Counted from the first letter of the stretch, positions 8,524-17,756 are shown. The stretch is DNA of 64,000 nt from an uncultured Lachnospiraceae bacterium (GCA_945913255.1 CAMEDC010000003.1:78059-142058); one strand, 5' to 3'. Numbers and translations: made by a program. The notes: generated by a model from the sequence alone, not told the origin.

Positions 8524-9696
8524 TCACTCCAACAGTTTCCGATAAAAATTGTCAATGCAGATGGCACCGAAAGGGGCTGTAATCAGGATGGACAGAACCG
8601 CAACCGTTAAGACAATCTGCCCACAGGCAAGCCCCATTGTAAGAGGAATTGAGCCGATAGCTGCCTGTACGGTTGCCTTGGGTGTGTAAGCCAACATACA
8701 GAACAGTCTTTCACGTTTTGTGAGATTTGTTTTGAGCAGGGAAATGGAAACGCCCAACATGCGGAAGCACAGAGCGCCCAAAACAACGAATACAGGGGCT
8801 ATGCCTGCGGAAATGGCATATTTTATGTCGACAGCGGCACCAACAAGTACAAACAGGAATACTTCTGCACCTACCCACAGCTTGTTATATTTTCCGGATA
8901 ATCTGATTGCCAGCCGGTCATACTTATGTTTTATGATTAGTCCAAGACTCATAATTGCCAGGAGACCGGAGATGGGAACAATACCTTCCAGCCGGTTCTG
9001 GACTTCCAGAAGCAGAAATGAAAAGCTGAGAATGATAAGCAACTTAACAGAATCTCTCATATGGAATTTTTGGAAGAAGAGTACCAGAATGCTTCCTGCA
9101 AACACACCCAGCAGAATGCCGAGGGAAATCGAGACCGGGATTTGCAGAAAGCTGCCTGCAGATATGGTACCGCTGGAAGCAAGAGCAGTAAAGGCAGTAA
9201 AGACGACAATAACAAAGACATCGTCGACGGATGCTCCCGCCAGAATCAGCTGGGGAATACAATGTTCTCTGCCGTGGCCTTCTTCCATAAGCCGAATCAT
9301 CCTGGGAACGACAACAGCCGGGGATACGGCAGCAATCACGCTTCCCATGATAGCAGCGTCTAAGGTGTTTACGCCAAGAAGCAGGGGAGCAAGAATAACA
9401 GTACCTGCAATTTCAACACAGGCAGGTACAAAGCACATGAGAACGGCAGGTCTCCCCACTTTCTTCAAATCGGATATATCTAGGGATAAGCCAGCTCTTG
9501 TGAGGATGATAACCAGTGCAATCTGACGCAAATCAGCTGATATTTCCAGAATGGACCCATCAATCAGGTTGAGTGCATGAGGACCGAGAACCATACCTAC
9601 AATGATCATGCCGAGGAGACTCGGAAGCTTCAGCTTTGAGAAGATACTTCCCAGCAATAATCCCGACAACAAAATAATGGCAATACTTGTTAGCAT
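8524..9696 (-). CDS. Cation:proton antiporter, CPA (NhaP/KefB-like) family
   Basis: A 390-residue membrane protein with about 11-12 predicted helices (Na_H_Exchanger fold): LPSLLGMIIVGMVLGP near the N-terminus is the typical TM2 signature, VSPAVVVPRM resembles the crossover region, and GASVDDVFVIVVF carries the paired Asp residues (DD) expected in the ion site. No cytoplasmic TrkA-N domain is present. The start ATG (9694-9696) has AGGAGG upstream on the minus strand. Its leader holds a fluoride riboswitch, so the antiporter is predicted to be made under fluoride stress; antiporters of this class are among known members of the fluoride regulon. Ion specificity cannot be read from sequence. Confidence 0.88.
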   Translation of the reverse strand: MLTSIAIILLSGLLLGSIFSKLKLPSLLGMIIVGMVLGPHALNLIDGSILEISADLRQIALVIILTRAGLSLDISDLKKVGRPAVLMCFVPACVEIAGTVILAPLLLGVNTLDAAIMGSVIAAVSPAVVVPRMIRLMEEGHGREHCIPQLILAGASVDDVFVIVVFTAFTALASSGTISAGSFLQIPVSISLGILLGVFAGSILVLFFQKFHMRDSVKLLIILSFSFLLLEVQNRLEGIVPISGLLAIMSLGLIIKHKYDRLAIRLSGKYNKLWVGAEVFLFVLVGAAVDIKYAISAGIAPVFVVLGALCFRMLGVSISLLKTNLTKRERLFCMLAYTPKATVQAAIGSIPLTMGLACGQIVLTVAVLSILITAPFGAICIDNFYRKLLE

Positions 9697-9743
9697 ATGT
9701 TACCTCCTGAAATTTTCTTCATTTTTCCCTGAAATAAAGGAAT

Positions 9744-9829
9744 AAAAAAGCTGATAATTTCTGCATGGATTTGCAGAAGTCATCAGCATAAATGCGGTTT
9801 AGGTTTCCCAGGGGAGAACTTCATTCCCA
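9744..9829 (-). promoter_or_regulatory. Fluoride riboswitch (crcB motif) with overlapping terminator
   Basis: On the minus strand the leader contains GGGAATGAAGTTCTCCC, then AACCGC...GCTGATGACTTCTGC, the conserved halves of the fluoride (crcB) aptamer (about 9829-9772). The 3' aptamer segment GCTGATGACTTCTGCA (9787-9772) is also complementary to TGCAGAAATTATCAGC (9765-9750), which is followed by TTTTTT, so binding of fluoride and terminator formation are mutually exclusive. This is an ON switch by transcription antitermination. Identification is by eye from the consensus; a covariance-model search would settle it. Confidence 0.85.
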
Positions 9830-9838
9830 ACTGGAAGT

Positions 9839-9868
9839 ATTATAGCAGAGAGAAAGTGAATGTGTCAA
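9839..9868 (-). promoter_or_regulatory. Promoter of the riboswitch-antiporter transcript
   Basis: Minus strand TTGACA (9868-9863), 18-base spacer, TATAAT (9844-9839). The predicted transcript start lies a few bases before the riboswitch aptamer. Confidence 0.85.
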
Positions 9869-9993
9869 TGAGAATTGGACCAGTTCCTTTTGAAAGTTTC
9901 ATATATCTTGGCTTTTTGATCTGAGGGTGTCCTTATTATAGGCAAAATGATATAATACATTTTATAGACTGCTAAATGAGGATTGCATAGTCG

Positions 9994-10776
9994 GTGACAC
10001 GGCGGAATGATAAAAAATTGAGTGATTCAAAGGGAACGATAGATACCGGAAGTAAGGATGCTATACAGAGCATGGACACAAAGAATAATACAAAGGGAAA
10101 GGATAATATTAAGGGAATGCGTGTTACAAAAGGAAAATGTATTGTTATCGGAGCCGGGGATTTAACACTGGGACAGATTCCTGTTGCAGAAAATGATTTT
10201 GTAATCGCGGTGGACGGAGGACTTGGCTATTGTAGTGTTCTGGAGGTTGAGCCGGATTTGATTCTGGGGGATTTTGATTCTGTCAGTGAGGGGGAAGCGA
10301 AAGCGATTGAAACACTGGAACGGCAGATTCCGGAGAGGATTATTCGACTGCCACGGGAAAAAGATGATACGGATATGTTGGCAGCATTAAAAGAAGGGCT
10401 TTCCAGAGGTTACACACAATTTCGTATTTATGCGGGAACAGGAGGACGCTTTGACCATACATTTGCCAATATTCAGTGTCTCTTGTTCCTGAAAAATCAC
10501 GATGCGGTCGGATATCTGGTGGATGGAACCGGCATGATGTTAGTGATTCAAAATGAGGCGGTGCATTTCCAGAAGAGTCTGGAGGGTGTATTGTCACTGT
10601 TTTCTCTGACAGAAGAATCCAGAGGGGTGACGATAGAAGGAATGAAATATCTCTTGCAGGGTGCTTCGGTGAGGAATGATTTCCCGATTGGTATCAGCAA
10701 TGAGTTTATCGGAGAAGAAGCTATGGTGTCAGTGGAGGACGGAACACTGGTGTGTATGATTTCTTATGCAGAATAA
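9994..10776 (+). CDS. thiN: Thiamine pyrophosphokinase
   Basis: Transfers pyrophosphate from ATP to thiamine giving thiamine diphosphate. The conserved catalytic domain starts at about residue 42 (KGKCIVIGAGDL) and includes DGGLGYC, LILGDFDSV, the acidic DDTDMLAAL and GGRFDHTFANIQ motifs. The core is about 215 residues, the family length. The start is uncertain: GTG 9994 follows TGAGGAT, ATG 10072 and ATG 10117 are later in-frame options; the first 41 residues from 9994 are polar, Lys/Asp/Ser-rich and not conserved. A TATAAT at 9951-9956 supports a transcript starting just before 9994. No TPP riboswitch is visible, as is usual for this salvage enzyme. Confidence 0.9.
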   Translation: MTRRNDKKLSDSKGTIDTGSKDAIQSMDTKNNTKGKDNIKGMRVTKGKCIVIGAGDLTLGQIPVAENDFVIAVDGGLGYCSVLEVEPDLILGDFDSVSEGEAKAIETLERQIPERIIRLPREKDDTDMLAALKEGLSRGYTQFRIYAGTGGRFDHTFANIQCLLFLKNHDAVGYLVDGTGMMLVIQNEAVHFQKSLEGVLSLFSLTEESRGVTIEGMKYLLQGASVRNDFPIGISNEFIGEEAMVSVEDGTLVCMISYAE

Positions 10777-10783
10777 AGAAACA

Positions 10784-10811
10784 ACAGTATCTGAGGGAAA
10801 ACAGATACTGT
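10784..10811. terminator. Bidirectional terminator hairpin between thiN and azlD
   Basis: Perfect 10-bp inverted repeat ACAGTATCTG (10784-10793) and CAGATACTGT (10802-10811). The T-rich side (TTGTTTCTTT) lies on the minus strand, so it best fits as terminator of the convergent azlCD transcript. Confidence 0.65.
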
Positions 10812-10841
10812 CGTGTTGAAACAGCGATGAAAAAAGGAATC

Positions 10842-11150
10842 CTACACCAGAAACAATTCCAGTACGAAAACAACAATACAGCACAACACGGATACAGGGA
10901 ACAGTCCGGCACCCAGCCAGGCGGCGACAATTCCCACAATCAGGGCAGCAGCTCCGGCGATGGGTGACTGTGTGACATCCATGATGGCAGGGAAGGTCAT
11001 AACTGCCAGGGTTACATAGGGAACATAATATAGGAAAGATTGTAAAAATCTGTTTTTAATCTGTTTGCGAATCAGGGTCAGAGGCAGAACACGGATTGCG
11101 TAGGTGACTCCGGCCATGATTGCTATATAGATATAAATATTATGCGTCAT
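10842..11150 (-). CDS. azlD: Branched-chain amino acid exporter small subunit AzlD
   Basis: A 102-residue protein with four predicted membrane helices (IYIAIMAGVTYAIRVLPL, LYYVPYVTLAVMTFPAIM, AALIVGIVAAWLG, VLCCIVVFVLELF), matching the AzlD family. AzlC and AzlD together export branched-chain amino acids or their analogues. ATG 11150 overlaps the end of azlC by 11 bases, the classic coupled arrangement; an in-frame upstream ATG at 11195 lies deep inside azlC and is not credible. Confidence 0.92.
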   Translation of the reverse strand: MTHNIYIYIAIMAGVTYAIRVLPLTLIRKQIKNRFLQSFLYYVPYVTLAVMTFPAIMDVTQSPIAGAAALIVGIVAAWLGAGLFPVSVLCCIVVFVLELFLV

Positions 11151-11865
11151 GATTTTCCTCCTCTTCCTGCTTGACAGGGAACAATGCGGCCACAATGCCG
11201 GAGATTACGATGGTGAGGATAATTGTTCTGGTTCCATCGGAAAGCTGAGAAACTACAGGAAGCTTTGAAGCGGCAAAGCTTGCAATAAAACTGACGAGGA
11301 CAGCACCGGCCACAACCCTGCTTTTTCTGGAGGGCGGAATGATAATGGCAAGGAACATTCCAAACAGTGCCACACTCAGAGCGCTGACTACCCGTGGTGG
11401 GAGGACATTGCCCGCTACGACACCGAGAGCGGTACCGCATGCCCAGCAGGGGGCGGCAATGAGAATTGCACCATAGGTATAAAATGGATCTATTTGCCCG
11501 GACCTGGCGATGGTGATACCGAAAATCTCATCCGTGACATCGTATCCAACCAGAAGTCGGTGGAACAGAGGAGTATCCGGAGAAAAACGCTGGCTCAGAG
11601 CACAACTCATGAGAAGATAACGCGCGTTTGCAATCAGTGTCATGAGTACCATTTCAATATAGGGTGCATTTGACGCAATGACTGTGATTCCGGCATATTC
11701 TCCGGCAGAAGCATTGTTTAGCAGACTGATCAGGAAACCCTGAAAGGCAGACAGTCCGGCATTTCTTGCAGCAACACCAAGGGAAAAGGAAACAGCGAGA
11801 TACCCTAAGCCAATAGGAATACCGTCACGAAAGCCTTCCCGTAATACTTTACTGTGAGAGTTCAT
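11140..11865 (-). CDS. azlC: Branched-chain amino acid exporter large subunit AzlC
   Basis: A 241-residue membrane protein of the AzlC/YgaZ family with about seven helices; the family signature LREGFRDGIPIGLGYLAVSF is at the N-terminus, followed by NNASAGEYAGIT and TDEIFGI. Forms a two-component exporter with AzlD. The acidic tail (EEEENHDA) overlaps the azlD start. It is divergent from the MATE gene at 12002; the shared 136-bp upstream region has a TATAAT on the minus strand near 11970 but no clear -35 box. Confidence 0.93.
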   Translation of the reverse strand: MNSHSKVLREGFRDGIPIGLGYLAVSFSLGVAARNAGLSAFQGFLISLLNNASAGEYAGITVIASNAPYIEMVLMTLIANARYLLMSCALSQRFSPDTPLFHRLLVGYDVTDEIFGITIARSGQIDPFYTYGAILIAAPCWACGTALGVVAGNVLPPRVVSALSVALFGMFLAIIIPPSRKSRVVAGAVLVSFIASFAASKLPVVSQLSDGTRTIILTIVISGIVAALFPVKQEEEENHDA

Positions 11866-12001
11866 TTTAATACCTTATCTTTCCCGTATCAGCCGTCTAT
11901 GTAGGTGAGCGGCTGTTTACGTACCAATATGGCGCTGACTGTTTTCGACATCGCCAAGTGACATTATAGCAGTACTGAGAGGAGAAGTAAAATAAAATCT
12001 T

Positions 12002-13324
12002 ATGAAGAAAAGTAATAATCTGGCCGAAGGAAATGTGACAAAAGCATTACTTGCATTCGCGGGGCCAATGATTCTGGGAAATCTTCTGCAGCAATTCTAT
12101 AATATTGTAGATACCTGGGTAGTGGGGAGATTTGTCGGTGCAGATGCATTGGCGGCGGCAGGCTCTGCCTATACGCTCATGACTTTTCTTACTTCCATTT
12201 TGATTGGGCTCTGTATGGGAAGCGGAGCGCTTCTTTCTTTTTATTATGGAAGCGGAGAACATGAGAAAATGCGTGACAGTATGCACGCTGCATTTGAACT
12301 GACCGGGATAATTGCGTTTGTCCTGTTTGCTTTGGTTCGCATTTTTACAGAACCGATTCTGTCTTTCCTGAGAATTCCGTCGGAATTGCGTTTTATGATG
12401 CGTGAGTATGTGGTGATTGTGTTTTGGGGTATTTTCTTTGTATTTCTATATAACTTTTATGCATTCCTGCTTCGTGCTGTCGGAAATTCTGTGATACCAC
12501 TGGCGGCACTTGGAATTGCTTCCATTCTGAATATTGTGCTTGATTTGATTTTTGTGGTGGGTTTGGGATATGGCATGAGAGGTGCGGCGTGGGCAACGGT
12601 GATTGCGCAGGGAGTATCCGGCATTTTACTTGTCTGTTATGTCCGGGTTAAACTGCCGGATTTTCGGCTTTCAAGGAACGGCTTTGCATCGGGAAAGCGT
12701 TATGTGGGGGAAATACTTCGGTATTCTGTCACCACATCGGCGCAGCAGTCGGTCATGAATTTTGGCATCCTTCTGGTACAGGGTCTTGTAAACAGTTTTG
12801 GTGCGGAAGTTATGGCAGCTTTTGCTGCTGCAGTGAAAATTGATACATTTGCTTATATGCCCGCCCAGGAGTTCGGAAATGCCTATTCTATTTTTGTGTC
12901 CCAGAATTATGGTGCAGGAAAACCGGAGAGGCTGAAGCAGGGTACGAAAAGAGCATTCCTTATGTCAACTGTATTTTGTGCAGCTATTTCGGGAATTGTA
13001 TTCTGCCTGGCAAAATACCTGATGATGATATTTGTGGATGGTACAGAAACGGAAATTATCCGAATTGGGATAGAATATCTTCGAACAGAAGGTGCTTTCT
13101 ACATGGGAATCGGCATTTTATTCCTGCTGTATGGATATTTCAGAGGGATAGGAAAGCCGGGAGTTTCTCTTGTGCTGACCGTAGTTTCACTGGGAACAAG
13201 AGTAATTCTGGCGTATGGACTGGCGGCAATCCCTGCTGTTGGAGTTTTGGGAATCTGGTGGGCAATTCCCGTCGGCTGGGCACTTGCCGATTTGACAGGG
13301 GTTCTGTTTATAAGGCAAAAGTGA
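12002..13324 (+). CDS. MATE family efflux transporter
   Basis: A 440-residue twelve-helix MATE protein of the NorM/DinF-like branch. Visible signatures: LAFAGPMILGNLLQQFYNIVDTWVVGRFVG at the N-terminus, GMRGAAWATVIAQG in the middle, QNYGAGKPERLKQG at the start of the second half and a final GIWWAIPVGWALAD. These are Na+ or H+ coupled exporters of cationic compounds; substrate unknown. It stands alone, divergent from azlCD and convergent with the small gene at 13334. Confidence 0.93.
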   Translation: MKKSNNLAEGNVTKALLAFAGPMILGNLLQQFYNIVDTWVVGRFVGADALAAAGSAYTLMTFLTSILIGLCMGSGALLSFYYGSGEHEKMRDSMHAAFELTGIIAFVLFALVRIFTEPILSFLRIPSELRFMMREYVVIVFWGIFFVFLYNFYAFLLRAVGNSVIPLAALGIASILNIVLDLIFVVGLGYGMRGAAWATVIAQGVSGILLVCYVRVKLPDFRLSRNGFASGKRYVGEILRYSVTTSAQQSVMNFGILLVQGLVNSFGAEVMAAFAAAVKIDTFAYMPAQEFGNAYSIFVSQNYGAGKPERLKQGTKRAFLMSTVFCAAISGIVFCLAKYLMMIFVDGTETEIIRIGIEYLRTEGAFYMGIGILFLLYGYFRGIGKPGVSLVLTVVSLGTRVILAYGLAAIPAVGVLGIWWAIPVGWALADLTGVLFIRQK

Positions 13325-13333
13325 CAGCGGTAC

Positions 13334-13624
13334 TTATAAATATTGATTTTGTGATTTCCGCATCAGGAATTTGACATGGTAACCCTTTTCGTCACAGATG
13401 GAACGTACCACGTCTTCGGCAGTGTCTTTTACATTTTCGTTGACACAGATGATACAGGTATCCTTCTTTCGGTTAAAAAGAGATGGCTTAGGCCAGCGGA
13501 TGTAGAAAGAAATGCGTTCTTTTAATAGCTCATGTTCAATCATTTTTTTACATTCCAAATCAGATATTTCGCAGAGCTCAATTTCATTGCAAACTTTCAT
13601 TGCAGTATATAATGGCTGTTCCAT
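13334..13624 (-). CDS. Hypothetical protein, 96 residues
   Basis: Not recognised. From ATG 13624 (preceded by CAGGAGG, an excellent ribosome binding site, which decides this start over ATG 13705) the protein is small, soluble and mixed alpha/beta by composition, with four cysteines (C13, C19, C26 and a CIIC pair). The middle part, IRWPKPSLFNRKKDTCIICVNENVKDTAEDVVRSI, alternates strand-like and helix-like segments. It ends 10 bases from the MATE stop, convergent. Function unknown. Confidence 0.7.
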   Translation of the reverse strand: MEQPLYTAMKVCNEIELCEISDLECKKMIEHELLKERISFYIRWPKPSLFNRKKDTCIICVNENVKDTAEDVVRSICDEKGYHVKFLMRKSQNQYL

Positions 13625-13774
13625 AATTGTGCCTCCTGAGTAAGTATCGCCGTTCTCATGTATTGTACCACATTTCCATGGAAATGTGCAAGAAATCTTC
13701 TTCATTCATCAAGGTAGACGAACAGGAAAAGTTGCGCTATACTATAGCTATCAATTCAGAAAGGAGCAGGTAAA

Positions 13775-14053
13775 ATGGATTTTTTGAATAAACTTGGAGA
13801 TACGATTACCGCAAAGGGAAAAGAAGTAGCTGACAAGGCAAAGGAGACGGCAGAAATCGTGAACCTGAAGAGCCAGATTTCCACGTGTGAAGAAGTGATT
13901 AAAAAGAATTATCTGGAGATCGGAAAGATGTATTTTGAACAGTACGGTGATATGCCGGAAGAAGGATTCAAAAAGCAGTGTACTGCAATCAAAAATGCGC
14001 AGAATGGTGTAAAAGAATTGCAGAAACAGATTGATGAATTGAAGGGTCTGTAG
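13775..14053 (+). CDS. Small helical (coiled-coil) protein, 92 residues
   Basis: Almost wholly helical, charged, without membrane segment. The first 35 residues (DFLNKLGDTITAKGKEVADKAKETAE) look like an amphipathic helix; the C-terminus (AIKNAQNGVKELQKQIDELKGL) has heptads. The pattern resembles small Lachnospiraceae proteins in which such a helix precedes a zinc ribbon, but here no zinc ribbon follows. Ribosome binding site AAAGGAGCAGG precedes ATG 13775. A strong terminator follows, so it is a single-gene transcript. Function unknown. Confidence 0.75.
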   Translation: MDFLNKLGDTITAKGKEVADKAKETAEIVNLKSQISTCEEVIKKNYLEIGKMYFEQYGDMPEEGFKKQCTAIKNAQNGVKELQKQIDELKGL

Positions 14054-14109
14054 AGCATAGCGGAAAGACGCGCAAAAGCAGAACAGAAAAGAGATAGTAA
14101 CAGTTAAAG

Positions 14110-14147
14110 AAAAGCCCATGGTACATTATTTGGTACCATGGGCTTTT
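14110..14147. terminator. Strong terminator shared by 13775 gene and penicillin-binding protein gene
   Basis: AAAAGCCCATGGTAC (14110-14124) and GTACCATGGGCTTTT (14133-14147) form a perfect 15-bp stem with T-runs on either side, placed between two convergent genes. Confidence 0.9.
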
Positions 14148-14182
14148 CTTTGCATTGTCGACAGGCTTACGATTCGGCAGCA

Positions 14183-16888
14183 TTACTCATCATCGTCGTC
14201 ATCATCAATTCCGTCACCGCGCTGATTCATTTCCCACTGCTGACTGTTCAGAATGGACTCGTATTCAGGGTTTGCGAAGAAGGTTGCATCATGCTGACAG
14301 TGGTTGGTGGACGGAGGTGTCACAAGAGTCTGTGTACCGTCCGGATTCTCGATAATTGTAGTGGAACCGCTGAGCAGGGAAGGATCTTCGACCAAAGGCA
14401 ACTCGGCACGTCCGTATGTCTTGAAGGGACATTCGGGGCTGGCGGGCAGATGGTCATAAGCGCACAACTCACCTTCATAATGAATGTCACAGCTTTCCGT
14501 GGGTTCTGTGCCTTCCGCAAAGTATTCCGAACGAACACAGCCGTCACAAAATCCGGGAACCGGCAGCTTACCTGACTGTGTACAGATGTCCATTTTGACG
14601 ATTCCCTGAGGCATTGCAAACTGTTCATTGGGCAGGTTTTCGTGGACACGTTTCATGACGGCACGCCACAATGTCTTCGAGATAGCCGATTCGTTGTTAG
14701 GGCTCTTGGTGGACATGCTGATATTATTATCATAACCGGTCCATACGGTACAGGTGTAATACGGCGTGTAACCTGCGAACCATACATCACGGGTGGCTGT
14801 GGAAGTACCGGTTTTTCCTGCAACTGCCATGCCGGTCTCTCTTCCGAAGTTAGCGCTGGCACCCGTACCGGTCGTTACAACATCGACCATGGCATCCGTG
14901 AGCAGGAATGCTGTCGTTTCCTTCAGCACCTGTCTGGAATAAGGGTCTGTATTGTCGAGAATTACATTACCGTCGGGATCGGTTACCTTTGTGTAAAGCT
15001 TCGGTTCCACATAGGTTCCCATGTTGGCAATGGTAGCGTAGCCTGCATTCAGCTCATAAGGAGTGGCACCGTAAGTCAGACCGCCCAGAGCCAGGGTCTG
15101 GTTGACATCGGTATAAATCTTATCACCGATAATGATGCCGTCTGTCAGAGTCGTAAAACCGAAGTTCAGCAGATAATCATAGCCAAGCTGCGGCGTAATG
15201 ACAGTTTCTGTTTTTACCGCAATGATATTCATGGACTCGCGGATTGCTTCACGGATGGAGTTGATACCGCGATAGCCCGTCTTGTACCAGTTGTTGACAG
15301 GAGTTCCGTCATCATAGTTGAAAGGAGCATCGTTGTATACGGTTGCAAGGGTCTGACCGGCGCTGTCAAGAGCAGGAGCGAAGGCTGCAAGAACCTTGAA
15401 GGTAGAGCCGGGGGAGCGCATTGCATCCATGGCACGGTTCAGGGTTCGTCTTCCTTCCTTGCTGCCGCGGCCGCCGACCATGGCAACCACATAACCGGTG
15501 TGCTGATCCTCAATCACCATGGCAGCCTGAGGCTGAGGGGTCATGGAAACGGATTCCTCGTAATTGTCCGTTGTCTCTGTGACACCGAGTTCCGCCATCA
15601 TGGCAGCCCGGTAGGTATCAATTGCCGCATAGGCATCATCCTGGGAAGAGAAAATCAGATTAAAGCTTTTGTTCCCGTTTTCCTTAAACCAGGAGGTCAT
15701 ATTCTCTTTGCTGTAATTATGGTTCTCTTTTGCATTATCGGTGATGGTCAGAGCGTAATCCAAAAGCCATTTCACGCTTTCGGGGAAATTGTCGGGGTTG
15801 GCAAATTCTTCATCTGCGATGGCCTGAATTTTCGGATCCATGGTGGATTCAATACGTAGGCCACCGGAAGTCAGCAGCTTCTGTGCCATGGTCTCATTGT
15901 ATCCGGCTACGTTAATCAAATCATCCAAAACCTGCTCGTAAAGGGCATCGGAGAAGTAGGAACCGGAAGTAGCATTGGTGCTTTCACGATAGTCCACATC
16001 ATAGAGCCCGATGCGCTCATATACTGCGTCTGTGTCGGCAATTGCTTCGTCATATTGCGCTTTTGTAATGAACTCCAGCTCCAGCATTTTGTCGAGACAT
16101 TTCTTTCGGCGTGTCGCATTATCATCGGGATGACGGATTGGATTATAACCGGACGGATTCTGGGTGATGCTGGCGATGACTGCGGCTTCGGAGATAGTCA
16201 GATCGCTGGCTGATTTTCCGAAGTAACGCTTGGAAGCAGCTTCCACACCAAGGGTATTCTGCCCCAGGTTAATTGCATTCATGTACTCCAGAAGCACCTG
16301 GTCTTTGGAATAGTATTTGGAAATTTCCAGAGCAAGGTACTGTTCCTGAAGCTTTCTCTTGATTTTTTTTATCTTGTTTTTTCCTTCCGAGGTCCATTCC
16401 GTAAATACGGTGTTTTTCAGAAGCTGCTGGGTAATGGTACTTGCACCCTGAGCCTCTCTGCCGCCTGTTTTTATAAACTGATAGCCAGCGCGGAGCATGG
16501 CTTTAAAGTCAATGCCGTTGTGCTGATAAAAACGTTCATCTTCGATAGCGACGACGGCTTTGCCCAGATAATCGGGCAGCTCGTCCATGGACTCAATGCG
16601 GAGGCGGTTTGAATTGGAGCTGACATACTGGTCAATCTCGTTGCCTTCACAGTCATAGACAATGGTAGCCTGACCGGAGGCAACCACATCTCCGAGACGG
16701 ATATTCGGGGTGGAAGCAAGGATACCCTTGTAGGCACCGATTCCTGCGGACACACCGCATATGCCGATACCGATGAGGGCAATCAGAGCCAGTTCCACCA
16801 GAGAGAGCAGAATTTTTTTCTGCCATTTTACTGCTTTAGAATTAAGTGCCTTCTGCTTTGCACGGACACCTTTCTTTCCGTAATTCAT
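14183..16888 (-). CDS. Class A penicillin-binding protein (PBP1A-type)
   Basis: Bifunctional peptidoglycan synthase, 901 residues: short basic cytoplasmic tail, one TM helix at about 26-50, glycosyltransferase GT51 domain with the catalytic Glu in EDERFYQHNGID (residues 116-127) and GASTITQQLLKN, then a transpeptidase domain with the SxxK serine in GSTFK at about 495 and KTGTS near 690. The end is unusual in carrying a cysteine-rich segment (CTQSGKLPVPGFCDGC, CDIHYEG) and a poly-Asp tail. Acts at the outer face of the membrane. Monocistronic; terminator at 14110-14147. Divergent from yigZ. Confidence 0.95.
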   Translation of the reverse strand: MNYGKKGVRAKQKALNSKAVKWQKKILLSLVELALIALIGIGICGVSAGIGAYKGILASTPNIRLGDVVASGQATIVYDCEGNEIDQYVSSNSNRLRIESMDELPDYLGKAVVAIEDERFYQHNGIDFKAMLRAGYQFIKTGGREAQGASTITQQLLKNTVFTEWTSEGKNKIKKIKRKLQEQYLALEISKYYSKDQVLLEYMNAINLGQNTLGVEAASKRYFGKSASDLTISEAAVIASITQNPSGYNPIRHPDDNATRRKKCLDKMLELEFITKAQYDEAIADTDAVYERIGLYDVDYRESTNATSGSYFSDALYEQVLDDLINVAGYNETMAQKLLTSGGLRIESTMDPKIQAIADEEFANPDNFPESVKWLLDYALTITDNAKENHNYSKENMTSWFKENGNKSFNLIFSSQDDAYAAIDTYRAAMMAELGVTETTDNYEESVSMTPQPQAAMVIEDQHTGYVVAMVGGRGSKEGRRTLNRAMDAMRSPGSTFKVLAAFAPALDSAGQTLATVYNDAPFNYDDGTPVNNWYKTGYRGINSIREAIRESMNIIAVKTETVITPQLGYDYLLNFGFTTLTDGIIIGDKIYTDVNQTLALGGLTYGATPYELNAGYATIANMGTYVEPKLYTKVTDPDGNVILDNTDPYSRQVLKETTAFLLTDAMVDVVTTGTGASANFGRETGMAVAGKTGTSTATRDVWFAGYTPYYTCTVWTGYDNNISMSTKSPNNESAISKTLWRAVMKRVHENLPNEQFAMPQGIVKMDICTQSGKLPVPGFCDGCVRSEYFAEGTEPTESCDIHYEGELCAYDHLPASPECPFKTYGRAELPLVEDPSLLSGSTTIIENPDGTQTLVTPPSTNHCQHDATFFANPEYESILNSQQWEMNQRGDGIDDDDDDE

Positions 16889-17011
16889 TTTGGTTCACCT
16901 TTCTGATTGATACAAAAAACATATTCTGAACAAAACATATCCAACTCATTATAGCAAAAAAAAATATGTAAATAAAGGTTTTATTTAATTCTTAACAATT
17001 CGTAACTATTA

Positions 17012-17027
17012 TTTCACATTTGTGAAA
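17012..17027. promoter_or_regulatory. Palindrome in the divergent penicillin-binding protein/yigZ region
   Basis: TTTCACATTTGTGAAA is a 16-bp perfect palindrome in the 223-bp AT-rich divergent intergenic region (16889-17111). It could be an operator; no regulator can be named. Confidence 0.4.
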
Positions 17028-17111
17028 AATTATGCTACCATGGGAGACAGTAAAAGAAAAGATGTGTAACAAGAAATGTAATGGGAAAGAAAAACGGAGA
17101 TAACACGCGTT

Positions 17112-17756
17112 ATGAATGAAAACAGTGCGAATTCCTACAGAGTTTTACTGACGGGCGGTGAGGGTGAGTATGTGGAAAAAAAGTCACGCTTTATCGCTAC
17201 AATCAGAAAATGTGAGAGTGAAGAGGAAGCATCTGCCTTTATCGATGAGATGAAGAAGAAATACTGGGATGCAAGACATAACTGCTCGGCGTTTGTAATA
17301 GGAAGCAGAGGAGAACTGACCCGGTGCAGCGATGACGGGGAGCCCAGCGGAACGGCAGGGCGTCCCATGCTGGAAGTTTTAATGGGAGAAGGAATCCGCA
17401 ATATCGTTGTTGTGGTTACTAGGTATTTCGGAGGAGTGCTGCTGGGAACAGGAGGACTTGTAAGAGCTTATACCCAGGCGGTGAAGGAAGGACTGAAGAA
17501 CTGCACGGTGGGCAGAATGCGCTCCGGGCAGGAGGTGGAGGTTACCACCGATTACAATGGCATCGGAAAGATTCTGTATCTTCTGGGAAACGCAGGCATA
17601 GAACCGGTGTCCAGTGACTATACTGATAAAGTGCTACTGCGTCTTATCATCCCTTCGGAAGAGGTGGAGCAAATACATAAGGATATGGTGGAAATAACAG
17701 GGGGGAAAGTGGGCTTTCGAAAAATAAAAGAGCTCTATTTCGTTGACAAAGAATAG
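17112..17756 (+). CDS. YigZ/IMPACT family protein
   Basis: A 214-residue protein with the UPF0029/IMPACT N-terminal domain: KSRFIATIRKCESEEEASAFI, WDARHNCSAFVIG, SDDGEPSGTAGRPML and VVVTRYFGGVLLGTGGLVRAY are the conserved blocks. The C-terminal part is the DUF1949 ferredoxin-like domain (about residues 135-205). Members bind ribosomes or nucleic acid in eukaryotes; the bacterial role is unclear. Length is normal. Terminator not evident before mgtE; 158 bases follow that contain a small leader frame. Confidence 0.95.
   Translation: MNENSANSYRVLLTGGEGEYVEKKSRFIATIRKCESEEEASAFIDEMKKKYWDARHNCSAFVIGSRGELTRCSDDGEPSGTAGRPMLEVLMGEGIRNIVVVVTRYFGGVLLGTGGLVRAYTQAVKEGLKNCTVGRMRSGQEVEVTTDYNGIGKILYLLGNAGIEPVSSDYTDKVLLRLIIPSEEVEQIHKDMVEITGGKVGFRKIKELYFVDKE

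Noticed and set aside
11866..12001. Riboswitch or T-box before azlC
   Set aside because: Some short inverted repeats exist (AGCCG/CGGCT) but no specifier loop, T-box sequence or known aptamer core is visible.
14642..15859. 405-codon plus-strand frame inside the penicillin-binding protein gene
   Set aside because: Antisense shadow; the minus-strand protein has all catalytic motifs of class A PBPs.
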